Below are positions 1-6,674 of a DNA stretch of 10,962 nt, one piece after another. The first letter of the stretch is position 1; every line of letters starts with the position of its first letter. The notes under the pieces are model-generated. The model saw only the letters and a program-made list of their open reading frames with translations. It was not told the DNA's origin and did not search any database. Location of the stretch: positions 1-10,962 of the forward strand of contig JAFRMD010000107.1 in assembly GCA_017430835.1 (NCBI GenBank). Reading direction: 5' to 3'. Source of the DNA: Methanosphaera sp. (GTDB taxonomy: Archaea; Methanobacteriota; Methanobacteria; Methanobacteriales; Methanobacteriaceae). Position numbers and translations under genes: made by a program.

Positions 1-657
1 ATCAACAATCCAATCATATAATAGTATTCTTTCCTCTTCATTTAGAGTAATTTCTAAAGTTGAGTAAGAATCTCGTAGTTTAATTATGTTGTCTTTAATA
101 TCTTTTGATAAATCATTTTCTTCCAATAGTTCATCCAGATTCATTGAAGGATATGAGTCATTATCCAATACATTCCATGCAAGCGTGCATCTAATCGTAT
201 ATAACATTTTCTTAACGTATTTTAAGTTAAATTCTTCCTTACCCTTTAAATATTTTTTATAATGCCTATATGCTAGCCCATAATAATGATGCTTCAACAC
301 TCCCTTATTAAAATCTGGCAAATCCCTGAATATATCCTCATCATCAGTCACATATTTTATTGGAGAATTTATCCATTCTCTAAGATTAGGATTGCTCTTA
401 TAATGTAAATATAATGCCTTCTTTATATCCCATCCAACAATGTCAAGTAATCCATCATTTGATTCTATTACCTCGGATTGATTGTTAATTGTCAAATAAT
501 GGTTTAAATCATTATGCTTATAGATGAAACGAATATCATAATCTGAATCATCATTATAATGACCCCATGCACGACTACCCGATTCAATTGCATAAAGAAT
601 CGTAACATCATTATCTTTTTCTATTTGTTCTAACTTGTCTATTATAACTTCTTTCAT
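1..657 (-). CDS. RlaP-type nucleotidyltransferase (COG3541-like), 3' end beyond window
   Basis: Reading the minus strand from the ATG at 657 gives 219 codons with no stop up to the window edge, so the C-terminus is missing. The N-terminus has a polymerase-beta-type nucleotidyltransferase signature: ESGSRAWG at residues 25-32 (Gly27-Ser28), then the metal-binding pair D39-Y-D41 in DSDYDIRF. WDIKKAL (76-82) and a SNPNLREW motif follow, and then a helical segment with YYGLAYRHYKKYL and KKMLYTIR. This order matches the RlaP family (Pfam PF10127), predicted nucleotidyltransferases that comparative genomics links to RNA-repair and conflict operons. The substrate is not known. An AAGGTGTGAT ribosome-binding site lies just upstream of the ATG. 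The gene follows the small protein at 684-1010 by 26 bases on the same strand, so it is probably the last or a late gene of a three-gene operon. The family call is from memory of motifs; confidence in the nucleotidyltransferase fold is high. Confidence 0.82.
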   Translation of the reverse strand, partial: MKEVIIDKLEQIEKDNDVTILYAIESGSRAWGHYNDDSDYDIRFIYKHNDLNHYLTINNQSEVIESNDGLLDIVGWDIKKALYLHYKSNPNLREWINSPIKYVTDDEDIFRDLPDFNKGVLKHHYYGLAYRHYKKYLKGKEEFNLKYVKKMLYTIRCTLAWNVLDNDSYPSMNLDELLEENDLSKDIKDNIIKLRDSYSTLEITLNEEERILLYDWIVD

Positions 658-683
658 TTTATCACACCTTGATTTGATATGAA

Positions 684-1010
684 CTATTCTATTAGTTTTA
701 ATATTTTTCTTGCATAATTTCTATCTTCTTCCTTCATTTCTTCACTTAACTCTTCATAAGGTATCCATAATGATTCCCATCTTTCAAGTTTATCTGTAAG
801 CTTATTTGTTAATTCAATATTTTCCTTGATTAACTGATGTTTATCAATTCCAACATTATCATCTTTTAAATATTGGATGTTATTTTTTAATACTTGAATG
901 CTTTCATTTAAATCCTTGCTAATGTTTTTAGTCCAGTCTATCCATTCAATGTGACATAAGTTACTGGCATCTTCCAATATTTTATTATTCTCATCATTCA
1001 TAATAATCAT
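684..1010 (-). CDS. Small protein with RyR-like WIPYEELxEExKxxDR motif
   Basis: A 108-residue acidic, mostly helical protein with no signal peptide or membrane segment. The N-terminal third has H-I-E-W-I-D-W (20-26). A long charged helix follows (about 35-75, possibly coiled coil). The C-terminus reads W78-x3-W82-I-PYEELSEEMKEEDRNYA. The 'PYxxLxEExKxxDRxxA' pattern resembles the core of RyR domains and of small phage and bacterial hypothetical proteins that share the H-x2-W-x2-W start. RyR domains have been proposed as ligand sensors in some conflict systems, but the function here is unknown. Two starts are possible: ATG at 1010 with AAAGGGT 8 bases upstream, or ATG at 1001 with GTGA 9 bases upstream (105 residues). 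The gene lies 14 bases downstream of the HEAT-like gene and 26 bases upstream of the RlaP-type gene, so the three are probably cotranscribed. Confidence 0.75.
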   Translation of the reverse strand: MIIMNDENNKILEDASNLCHIEWIDWTKNISKDLNESIQVLKNNIQYLKDDNVGIDKHQLIKENIELTNKLTDKLERWESLWIPYEELSEEMKEEDRNYARKILKLIE

Positions 1011-1024
1011 TCACAATACCCTTT

Positions 1025-1930
1025 CTAATTATTAATTATTATTAATAATATTTCTTTTAATCGTTTATTTGCTATTTTTCTTACATCCTCATCTTCATCA
1101 CATATGGCATAGAATTGCAATGTTATATTATCATTTATTTTACGTATTGCTGTGAGTCTTACATGCCAGTTACTACTTTTTTGCATTACTTTTTTAAAAG
1201 ATTCCTGTGTTCTGAGTTTAGTGGTTGCCACAAAAATCATGTCCATATACTTTGCATTAGAACAGACATACACAAAATCCTCCTCCAAACTAAGTTTTTT
1301 TATACAGCCACGCCTAAGAAATGAATTTGGTGAATTGCATATGATTTTTCTAATATTTGACTTTTCAGATGAATTTAGATTATAACATACGCTTGTTTTT
1401 TTATCATTTTCTGAAACTTTTGTTTTATAACTTTTCTCTTTAATTAACTTTGATGCTTTTGTACGAAGAACAGGATCATAATCGTGTATAGAAATATCTT
1501 TTAGTACTTTCTCATTTCTAATTCTTTCTATTAACTTTCTTCGAATAATTATATTACGTGATTCATATAATATTTTTATCAAGTTTTCTTGTTTATATAT
1601 TCCCTTCAATGAAAAAAACCTGATATTATTATCAGGAACATTTAATACAATATCAACTCTTCTTTCTTCTTCATATAAATGTTTAATTGCATAAATTTTA
1701 ACTTTTGGATGGTAATCTGTTAATGCAATATAATGTAATATTTCCTGATTGTTTATTTTTCTTGTAGCTTTAATTCTTTGACCTATATCATTACTATTAA
1801 TTGCCGTCTTAATATAATCTCTTTCTTCAATCGGATATTTTGAACAGTCAATAATAAAATTTTCATCAAAATATAATGAATGAGTTAAATTAAATTTATT
1901 TAAAAATCTTCTTTGATCATTAGAAATCAT
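1025..1930 (-). CDS. HEAT-like repeat protein, first gene of a three-gene operon
   Basis: A 301-residue soluble protein made of about nine degenerate 22-26-residue helical repeats. Approximate positions are 37-60, 61-85, 90-112, 114-138, 140-165, 189-213, 214-238, 241-266 and 267-292. Well-kept copies include EILHYIALTDYHPKVKIYAI, KVLKDISIHDYDPVLRTKA and YAICDEDEDVRKIANKRL. The pattern, L-x2-IA-x2-D-x3-VR-x2-A-x2-KL, is that of HEAT or LRV-type alpha-solenoids, which usually bind proteins or nucleic acid. No catalytic motif is visible. A basic linker (about 163-188) splits the solenoid in two. The ATG at 1930 is well supported by GGTGAT at 1934-1939, three bases upstream, the same geometry as glmS. 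The gene heads the tight cluster with the RyR-like and RlaP-type genes, so a scaffold or targeting role for the nucleotidyltransferase is plausible but inferred. The protein at 6675-7121 has a related repeat. Confidence 0.8.
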   Translation of the reverse strand: MISNDQRRFLNKFNLTHSLYFDENFIIDCSKYPIEERDYIKTAINSNDIGQRIKATRKINNQEILHYIALTDYHPKVKIYAIKHLYEEERRVDIVLNVPDNNIRFFSLKGIYKQENLIKILYESRNIIIRRKLIERIRNEKVLKDISIHDYDPVLRTKASKLIKEKSYKTKVSENDKKTSVCYNLNSSEKSNIRKIICNSPNSFLRRGCIKKLSLEEDFVYVCSNAKYMDMIFVATTKLRTQESFKKVMQKSSNWHVRLTAIRKINDNITLQFYAICDEDEDVRKIANKRLKEILLIIINN

Positions 1931-1983
1931 TATATCACCATATTTTAGATTATTTTTAGTTTTAATCCTTTTAATGAATTTTT

Positions 1984-1995
1984 TTTAAATATATG
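1984..1995 (-). promoter_or_regulatory. Putative archaeal TATA box for the HEAT/RyR-like/RlaP operon
   Basis: On the minus strand this reads CATATATTTAAA, centred about 60 bases upstream of the ATG at 1930. That would place transcription start near 1960-1965 and leave a leader of about 30 bases carrying GGTGAT. The spacing matches TATA-like boxes upstream of glmS and of the genes at 7121 and 9597. In DNA this AT-rich such boxes occur by chance, so the call rests on the consistent spacing. Confidence 0.35.
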
Positions 1996-2068
1996 CAATA
2001 AGTTAATTGAAATTATAAATAGTACATAGAAATAATTGTTGGAGAGGATGGATAATAAATAATCATCC

Positions 2069-3853
2069 TTAACTAGGTGTTGTAACTGTTTTTGCAAGGT
2101 TTCTTGGCCTATCAGGGTTATGTTGTTTCTCCAATGTTATGAAATATGCTATTAACTGCAATGGCACAATATATACTAAAGGTGCTATAATTTCATCAAC
2201 TTCAGAATTTATTAGGAAAGTATCATTTGCCTTATCCTCTATTGTTTCATCTATTTCTGAACCCAAAGCTAATATTGATGTTTTTCTTGCTTTAACTTCT
2301 TGCAAACTATTTAATGCCAAGTCATGATCTTCTCCAGGTGGAATGATAGTAATTACTGGCATTTTAAAGTCTATCAATGCCAGTGGACCATGTTTTAATT
2401 CACCGGATGCATATGCTTCTGCATGTATGTATGATATTTCCTTCATTTTAAGTGCTGCTTCAAGAGCTGTCGGATAAGAGAATCCTTTTCCCATATAGAA
2501 TAAATCATTTGCAAAGGCATATTTTTTTGACAATACTTCTATTTCATCATATTGTTCAAGAATTTCTTCTATATAATCTGGCACTTTATATAACCTGTCT
2601 ATTAGTTTTTCATCTTCTCCAAGTGTTGCTGCTAATAGGTACATTACACATATCTGTGAGATGTAAGTTTTAGTTGCGGCTACACCAATTTCTGGACCAG
2701 CCTGTGTAATTATACTATAATCTGTTATTTTGGTCATTTGAGAAGTTTCAACATTTACTATTGATAAGGTTTTAATATTCTTATCAATCAAATTCAATGC
2801 CAGTAAGGTATCGGCAGTTTCACCTGATTGTGATACGCATATTACCAGTGTCTTATCATCTATAGAATTTAGTGAGTGTCTAAATTCGGATGCTAAAACT
2901 ACATTTGTTGGTATTTTGGCTGTTGATTCTATGATATATTTTCCACTTAAAGCTGCATGATAACTTGTACCGCATGCAATAAAACAGATTCGTTCTATCT
3001 TTCCTATATCTTCTATAATTTTGCTAATTGTTTCTTTCTGTGTTAAGGTTTTCTTCACGGTTTCTGGTTGTTCAAATATCTCCTTTAACATATAATAGGG
3101 ATATCCCTGTTTTTCTACCATTTCAGGACTCCAATCAATATATTTGCAATCTTTATGAACTACATTATCAAATTCGTCATGTATTTCCAGATTATCATTG
3201 CTTATAACCACTATCTCTCCTTCTTCTAACTCCACTACGTTTCTTGTATATTGTATCATAGCAGGTATGTCAGATGCTAAGTAATATGCATCATCTTCAA
3301 TTCCTACTACAAGTGGTGAATCTTTACGTGTTCCAACCATTTTATCCGGTTCATTGCTGCTTATTGCTACTATTGCATAGCTACCGTTAAGCATTTCAGT
3401 ACTTTTACGTAGTGCATGTTCAAGGTCCAAACCTTCCTTCATGAATTTTCCAATCAAGTGAGCAATAACTTCAGTATCAGTTTGTGACTGGAATTTGTGT
3501 CCTTCACTTATTAGATCCTTTTTTAGTTCCGTGTAATTTTTTATTGTGCCGTTATGAACTATGGCTACGCTTTTTTCTTCATCAACATGAGGATGAGAAT
3601 TAAGCTTTGTGGCTTTGCCTACTGATGCCCATCTTACATGTGCAATCCCATAATATCCTGGCATATCTTTTAAATCTAGCTTTTTATCAACACTATCAAT
3701 GTTACCTTTATCCTTTTTAATGTACAGTTTATCAGAGTATGTAGATATTCCAACAGAATCATATCCACGACATTCTAGTTTTCTGATACATTCAAATAGT
3801 ATTGGTGCTACATCCTTCTTATCTTTTAGCATACAGCCTACAATTCCACACAT
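2069..3853 (-). CDS. glmS: Glutamine--fructose-6-phosphate aminotransferase (isomerizing)
   Basis: GlmS converts fructose-6-phosphate and glutamine to glucosamine-6-phosphate and glutamate. This is the entry step to UDP-GlcNAc and the amino sugars of pseudomurein and glycans; the enzyme is cytosolic. At 594 residues it is full length. The N-terminal class II glutaminase domain starts MCGIVG, so Cys2 becomes the N-terminal nucleophile after Met removal, with R74-W75, H100-N101-G102 and D126 in place. The first SIS domain has ACGTSYHAAL (293-302) and VSQSGET (340-346). The second has K469, E472 and ELKHGPLAL (485-493, H488), which match the isomerase catalytic residues of the E. coli enzyme. 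The C-terminal tail DRPRNLAKTV keeps the conserved Lys588. The start is fixed by Cys2 and by AAGGTGAT at 3857-3864. It appears monocistronic, 138 bases before the next gene. The short leader has no room for a glmS ribozyme, which is a bacterial control element. Confidence 0.97.
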   Translation of the reverse strand: MCGIVGCMLKDKKDVAPILFECIRKLECRGYDSVGISTYSDKLYIKKDKGNIDSVDKKLDLKDMPGYYGIAHVRWASVGKATKLNSHPHVDEEKSVAIVHNGTIKNYTELKKDLISEGHKFQSQTDTEVIAHLIGKFMKEGLDLEHALRKSTEMLNGSYAIVAISSNEPDKMVGTRKDSPLVVGIEDDAYYLASDIPAMIQYTRNVVELEEGEIVVISNDNLEIHDEFDNVVHKDCKYIDWSPEMVEKQGYPYYMLKEIFEQPETVKKTLTQKETISKIIEDIGKIERICFIACGTSYHAALSGKYIIESTAKIPTNVVLASEFRHSLNSIDDKTLVICVSQSGETADTLLALNLIDKNIKTLSIVNVETSQMTKITDYSIITQAGPEIGVAATKTYISQICVMYLLAATLGEDEKLIDRLYKVPDYIEEILEQYDEIEVLSKKYAFANDLFYMGKGFSYPTALEAALKMKEISYIHAEAYASGELKHGPLALIDFKMPVITIIPPGEDHDLALNSLQEVKARKTSILALGSEIDETIEDKANDTFLINSEVDEIIAPLVYIVPLQLIAYFITLEKQHNPDRPRNLAKTVTTPS

Positions 3854-3913
3854 ATTATCACCTTCAATTATATTTACTAATATGTCTTAAGTCATTTTTT
3901 CCAATTTATTAAT

Positions 3914-3925
3914 TATATTTATAAA
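3914..3925 (-). promoter_or_regulatory. Putative TATA box of glmS
   Basis: On the minus strand this reads TTTATAAATATA and is preceded by GAAATATT, a possible BRE, about 66 bases upstream of the glmS ATG. A second candidate, CTTTATAAG at 3932-3940, lies just upstream. Either would give a leader of about 30-50 bases ending in AAGGTGAT. Assigned by pattern and spacing only. Confidence 0.35.
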
Positions 3926-3944
3926 ATATTTCTTATAAAGTACC

Positions 3945-3960
3945 TAAAGCAAAAGCTTTA
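3945..3960. repeat. 16-base perfect hairpin in the glmS/beta-helix divergent promoter region
   Basis: TAAAGC-AAAA-GCTTTA is a perfect six-base inverted repeat with a four-base spacer. It lies between the putative TATA boxes of the divergent glmS and beta-helix genes, where an operator for one or both promoters would sit. No known regulator site is recognised. Confidence 0.4.
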
Positions 3961-3982
3961 TACATATTAAATTATTTTTCAA

Positions 3983-3992
3983 ATAAATATAT
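3983..3992 (+). promoter_or_regulatory. Putative TATA box of the short beta-helix gene
   Basis: ATAAATATAT lies about 45-55 bases upstream of the chosen ATG at 4037. This would put the start of transcription near 4010-4015, with a short leader carrying GGAG at 4024-4027. Weak call in AT-rich DNA. Confidence 0.28.
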
Positions 3993-4036
3993 GATATAAT
4001 ACTTCATCTTTTAAATAATTATTGGAGAATATGCAT

Positions 4037-4900
4037 ATGAAAAATTATGATTTCACTTATTTGGATGATTTAATTCATGACGACAAGAATCAAATTACAT
4101 TAAAACATGACATCATCCTATCATATGATGATATAATGAAAAAATATCCTAAGAATATTTGTATAGATGTGGATAATTTGGTTATTGATGGAAATGGCCA
4201 CGTTATAGATGGAAAAAATTTTGCCAGAATATTCTATGTTACAAGTTCTAATGTGATTCTTAAAAATTTAACAATTAAAAATGGTGATAGTTCAAAGGAT
4301 GGTGGTTCAATACTAAATGAAGGAAATTTAACACTCATCAATTGTTTTATAGAAGATAGTTATGCTATTAATGGCGGTGCCATATTTAATAATAGGGGAT
4401 TTCTCAATATTATTAATTCCATGTTTTCTAATAATTTGGCAAAATATGATGGTGGGGCTATACTTAACACTGGAGAACTTATTATTAAAGGAAGTACCTT
4501 CTTTGAAAATAGGGGAAATATGGGTGGAGCCATAAGTAATATAAAGAAAATAACTATTAAAGATACTCTATTTGTTGATAATCTAGTATTGCATGATGAA
4601 CCTCTGGGAGGTACAATACAGAACTATCATAGAGGAAATATTAAAGTAGTATCCTCAATATTTAGTCTTAGAATCAAAAATGACCATCCTATGATAAATA
4701 ACGACAGTATCATTTCTATTAAAAAGTCAGTGTTTATTGATTTTCATAATTTGAAGAAGGAAAATATTATTAAAAGTACTGATGATGAAAATCTTCATTT
4801 GAAATTTTGTAGATTCTATAACAAAAGGAAGTTATATAAATTATTTATCTTCATTCATCTATTAAAACATAAATTATATGAATATAAATATGGAAATTAA
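4037..4900 (+). CDS. Short parallel beta-helix repeat protein without signal peptide
   Basis: A 287-residue protein of the Methanobacteriales adhesin-like beta-helix type. The N-terminal cap FTYLDDLIH, VDNLVIDGNGHVIDG (45-59) and SNVILKNLTIKNG (71-83) match the standard opening of these proteins. About five rungs of 22-26 residues follow, each marked by a GG-x-I-x-N turn: GGSILN (89), GGAIFN (113), GGAILN (139), GGAISN (163) and GGTIQN (191). After residue 200 the pattern fades into a basic tail with KLYKLFIFIHLLKHKL, which is too charged for a clear anchor. There is no N-terminal hydrophobic segment, so Sec export is not supported, although relatives in these archaea are mostly surface proteins. 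The ATG at 4037 was chosen because GGAG sits 9 bases upstream and because it aligns with the start of the paralogue at 7608. TTG at 4022 and ATG at 4031 are alternatives. The gene diverges from glmS. Ligand and partners are unknown. Confidence 0.85.
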   Translation: MKNYDFTYLDDLIHDDKNQITLKHDIILSYDDIMKKYPKNICIDVDNLVIDGNGHVIDGKNFARIFYVTSSNVILKNLTIKNGDSSKDGGSILNEGNLTLINCFIEDSYAINGGAIFNNRGFLNIINSMFSNNLAKYDGGAILNTGELIIKGSTFFENRGNMGGAISNIKKITIKDTLFVDNLVLHDEPLGGTIQNYHRGNIKVVSSIFSLRIKNDHPMINNDSIISIKKSVFIDFHNLKKENIIKSTDDENLHLKFCRFYNKRKLYKLFIFIHLLKHKLYEYKYGN

Positions 4901-4909
4901 GAAAAATAT

Positions 4910-4968
4910 GAGAATATATTGCTTTTAATAAGTTTATATCTCATTTAATATTAAAAATCTTTTTTTTT
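4910..4968 (+). terminator. Putative oligo-T terminator after the short beta-helix gene
   Basis: An imperfect inverted repeat, GAGAATATA with TATATCTC (4910-4942), is followed by a run of nine T at 4960-4968, about 60 bases after the stop codon. T-rich tracts on the coding strand are the usual archaeal terminators and need no hairpin. T runs are common here, so confidence is moderate. Confidence 0.4.
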
Positions 4969-4990
4969 GATTAAGTTTAATCTGTATGTA

Positions 4991-5192
4991 AAGCTTTTTA
5001 TTTAGCTTATTTATAAGTATTTTTAATTATACTATAGTATAGAGAAGATTTTTCCTCACATAGAGGCTTCTGTTTTGTATTAATCTTTAGTATTTATGGT
5101 ATTAAAAATAATAACATCATAAGCATACACTATAACTACTATTGAATAATACATGACAAGATTCTGGTAATTGAATATCATACCAGATTCTG
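4991..5192. other. Gene-free stretch (4901-5262) with a cluster of inverted repeats
   Basis: No credible coding frame lies between the short beta-helix gene and the first vWA gene. The stretch holds several small symmetric elements. AAGCT/AGCTT spans 4991-5008. A perfect 14-base palindrome, TATACTATAGTATA, is at 5028-5041. A bulged stem pairs GAAG (5044-5047) and CCTC (5054-5057) with GAGG and CTTC (5063-5070). A CTGGTA/TACCAG pair spans 5164-5186. The segments near 5054-5070 and 5159-5192 are less AT-rich than their surroundings. This could be a small structured RNA, a regulatory region for the vWA pair, or debris. Nothing here matches a known RNA family that I can recognise. Confidence 0.3.
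5159..5192. repeat. Overlapping direct and inverted repeat upstream of the vWA genes
   Basis: AGATTCTG occurs at 5159-5166 and again at 5185-5192 (26-base spacing). Within this unit CTGGTA (5164-5169) faces TACCAG (5181-5186) across an 11-base loop. The element ends about 70 bases before the first vWA start and may be an operator or a leader hairpin. Confidence 0.4.
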
Positions 5193-5262
5193 TTGAGTAT
5201 TGATCCATTTTTTAGGATTCAAATACTTATTTCCTAATAAAATTTAAATGGAGATGAATTTA

Positions 5263-5931
5263 ATGAAGAATTTTAAAGACATTGAAAATTTAGAAAATCT
5301 TGAAACGTTTGATGAAATAGACGAAAATAATAAAGAAGAAAAGGATGAAATTATGGATTTAGTATTTGTATTGGATATGAGTGGATCTATGTATGATTTA
5401 ACAGAAGATACTATTGGTGGATTTAATTCATTAATTAAAAAAGAAAAAGAGGCAGATCCCAATACTCGTGTCACATTAGTACTTTTTAACACGGAATTTA
5501 AAGTAATTCATAATAGAAAAGCTATTGGTGAAGTTGAAGAACTAACTAGTGACGTTTATTGTGCTTATGGCTGTACTGCTTTACTGGATGCAGTTGGAAA
5601 CACTATAAACAGTCTTGACAGAAAAACCAGTGGTAAAGTATTATTTGTCATATCAACCGATGGACTTGAAAATGCTTCAAGAGAATTTAGTAGAAATGAT
5701 ATTAAAAATCTGATAAGCAATCATGACTGGGAATTCCTATTCCTTGGAGCAAACATTGATTCATTCAAGGAGGCAGGTATGCTTGGTATAGATGCTAGCC
5801 GTACAGCAAATTATAAAGCTTCCAGCAATGGTGTTAATAGACACTGGAGAAGTTTAAGTATAGCTAGTAGATCTGTATCTGATGGAATAGACTTGGACGA
5901 TGGACATTGGAAGGAAGAATTGGAAAAATAA
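5263..5931 (+). CDS. Stand-alone vWA-domain protein, first of a tandem pair
   Basis: A 222-residue cytoplasmic protein consisting of one von Willebrand factor A domain after a short acidic N-terminal segment. The metal-ion-dependent adhesion site is complete: D38-x-S40-x-S42 in FVLDMSGSM, T105 in GCTALLDA, and D133 in STDGLEN. It belongs to the stand-alone bacterial/archaeal vWA type with IGGFNSLI, EVEELTSDVY and a closing WEFLFLGANIDSF strand, distantly related to TerY. Such proteins usually act as metal-dependent binding modules in multiprotein assemblies; the partner is unknown. There is no signal peptide or membrane segment. ATG 5263 is chosen over the in-frame ATG 5248 for two reasons: GGAG (5250-5253) lies between them, 9 bases before 5263, and the resulting N-terminus MKNFKDIENLENLETF aligns with MGNLGKLKELENLESF of the next gene. 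The paralogue follows after 58 bases, probably in the same transcript. Confidence 0.9.
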   Translation: MKNFKDIENLENLETFDEIDENNKEEKDEIMDLVFVLDMSGSMYDLTEDTIGGFNSLIKKEKEADPNTRVTLVLFNTEFKVIHNRKAIGEVEELTSDVYCAYGCTALLDAVGNTINSLDRKTSGKVLFVISTDGLENASREFSRNDIKNLISNHDWEFLFLGANIDSFKEAGMLGIDASRTANYKASSNGVNRHWRSLSIASRSVSDGIDLDDGHWKEELEK

Positions 5932-5989
5932 TAGAAAATTTATAAGGATTATTAAAGGATATTAGTTTTAAATAAAGGAGGAGTAACAA

Positions 5990-6652
5990 ATGGGCAACTT
6001 AGGTAAATTAAAGGAATTAGAAAATCTTGAATCATTTGAGGATGAAAGAATAAATAAAATGGATAACAAATTAGTTGATTTAGTGTTCGTATTGGATAAG
6101 AGCGGATCCATGTGGGGTTCAGAAAGTGACGTTATCGGTGGATTCAATTCATTAATAGCAAAGGAGAAAAAACTTCATCCAAACACAATTGTAACATTAG
6201 TATTTTTTGACACAGAATATAAAGTCATCTATACCCGAAAAGACATAAGTGAAGTAGAAGAACTGACAAGTGATGTGTACTATGCTGATGGATGTACTGC
6301 CTTGCTTGATGCAGTTGGTACAACCATCAATAGGCTTGATAAGATTGCCCATGATAACGTATTATTTGTAATTGCTACTGATGGACAAGAAAACTCTTCA
6401 AAAGAGTATACAAGAAGAGATATTAAAAAGATGATAACAAGTCACGATTGGGAGTTCATATTCCTTGGAGCAGATATTGATTCATTCAGTGAGGCAAGTA
6501 GCCTGGGTATTAATTCAACACATACAGCTAATTATGAAAAAAGTGCTGCAGGTCTTGGTGGATTATTCAGTTCTGTTAGAAGTGCAAAACTAAGTATGCA
6601 TAGAGGACAAAAATTAAGAGATGGTAGTTGGAAAAGGGAATTGGAAAAATAA
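5990..6652 (+). CDS. Stand-alone vWA-domain protein, second of a tandem pair
   Basis: A 220-residue paralogue of the preceding protein, about two-thirds identical by hand alignment over the roughly 150-residue vWA core. The MIDAS residues are intact: D36-x-S38-x-S40 in FVLDKSGSM, T103 in GCTALLDA, and D131 in ATDGQEN. The pair differs mainly in the acidic N-terminal linker and between TANY and the shared C-terminal W-K-x-ELEK. There this copy has a glycine/serine-rich insert (AAGLGGLFSSVRSAK). The start is clear, with AGGAGG a few bases upstream of ATG 5990, the strongest ribosome-binding site of the region. The second protein may therefore be made at a higher level than the first. Codon differences between the copies are largely at third positions, so the duplication is old and both copies are under selection. 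The stop is only 22 bases from the stop of the opposing zinc-ribbon gene. Confidence 0.9.
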   Translation: MGNLGKLKELENLESFEDERINKMDNKLVDLVFVLDKSGSMWGSESDVIGGFNSLIAKEKKLHPNTIVTLVFFDTEYKVIYTRKDISEVEELTSDVYYADGCTALLDAVGTTINRLDKIAHDNVLFVIATDGQENSSKEYTRRDIKKMITSHDWEFIFLGADIDSFSEASSLGINSTHTANYEKSAAGLGGLFSSVRSAKLSMHRGQKLRDGSWKRELEK

Positions 6653-6674
6653 TGTAATTATTAATAGTCAGATA

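Noticed and set aside
1115..1385. Plus-strand open frames opposite the HEAT-like gene
   Set aside because: They lie antisense inside a well-supported gene, have no ribosome-binding site, and their composition reflects the other strand.
2045..2069. AGGATG/CATCCT inverted repeat at the end of glmS as a terminator
   Set aside because: The stem is only six base pairs with a 13-base loop, overlaps the stop codon and is not followed by a T run on the minus strand.
3854..3960. glmS ribozyme or other riboswitch upstream of glmS
   Set aside because: The leader is short and AT-rich with no recognisable conserved core, and the ribozyme is known from bacteria.
5244..5492. Minus-strand 82-residue frame over the start of the first vWA gene
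   Set aside because: It is serine-rich reverse-strand translation of acidic codons in the vWA gene and has no start context.
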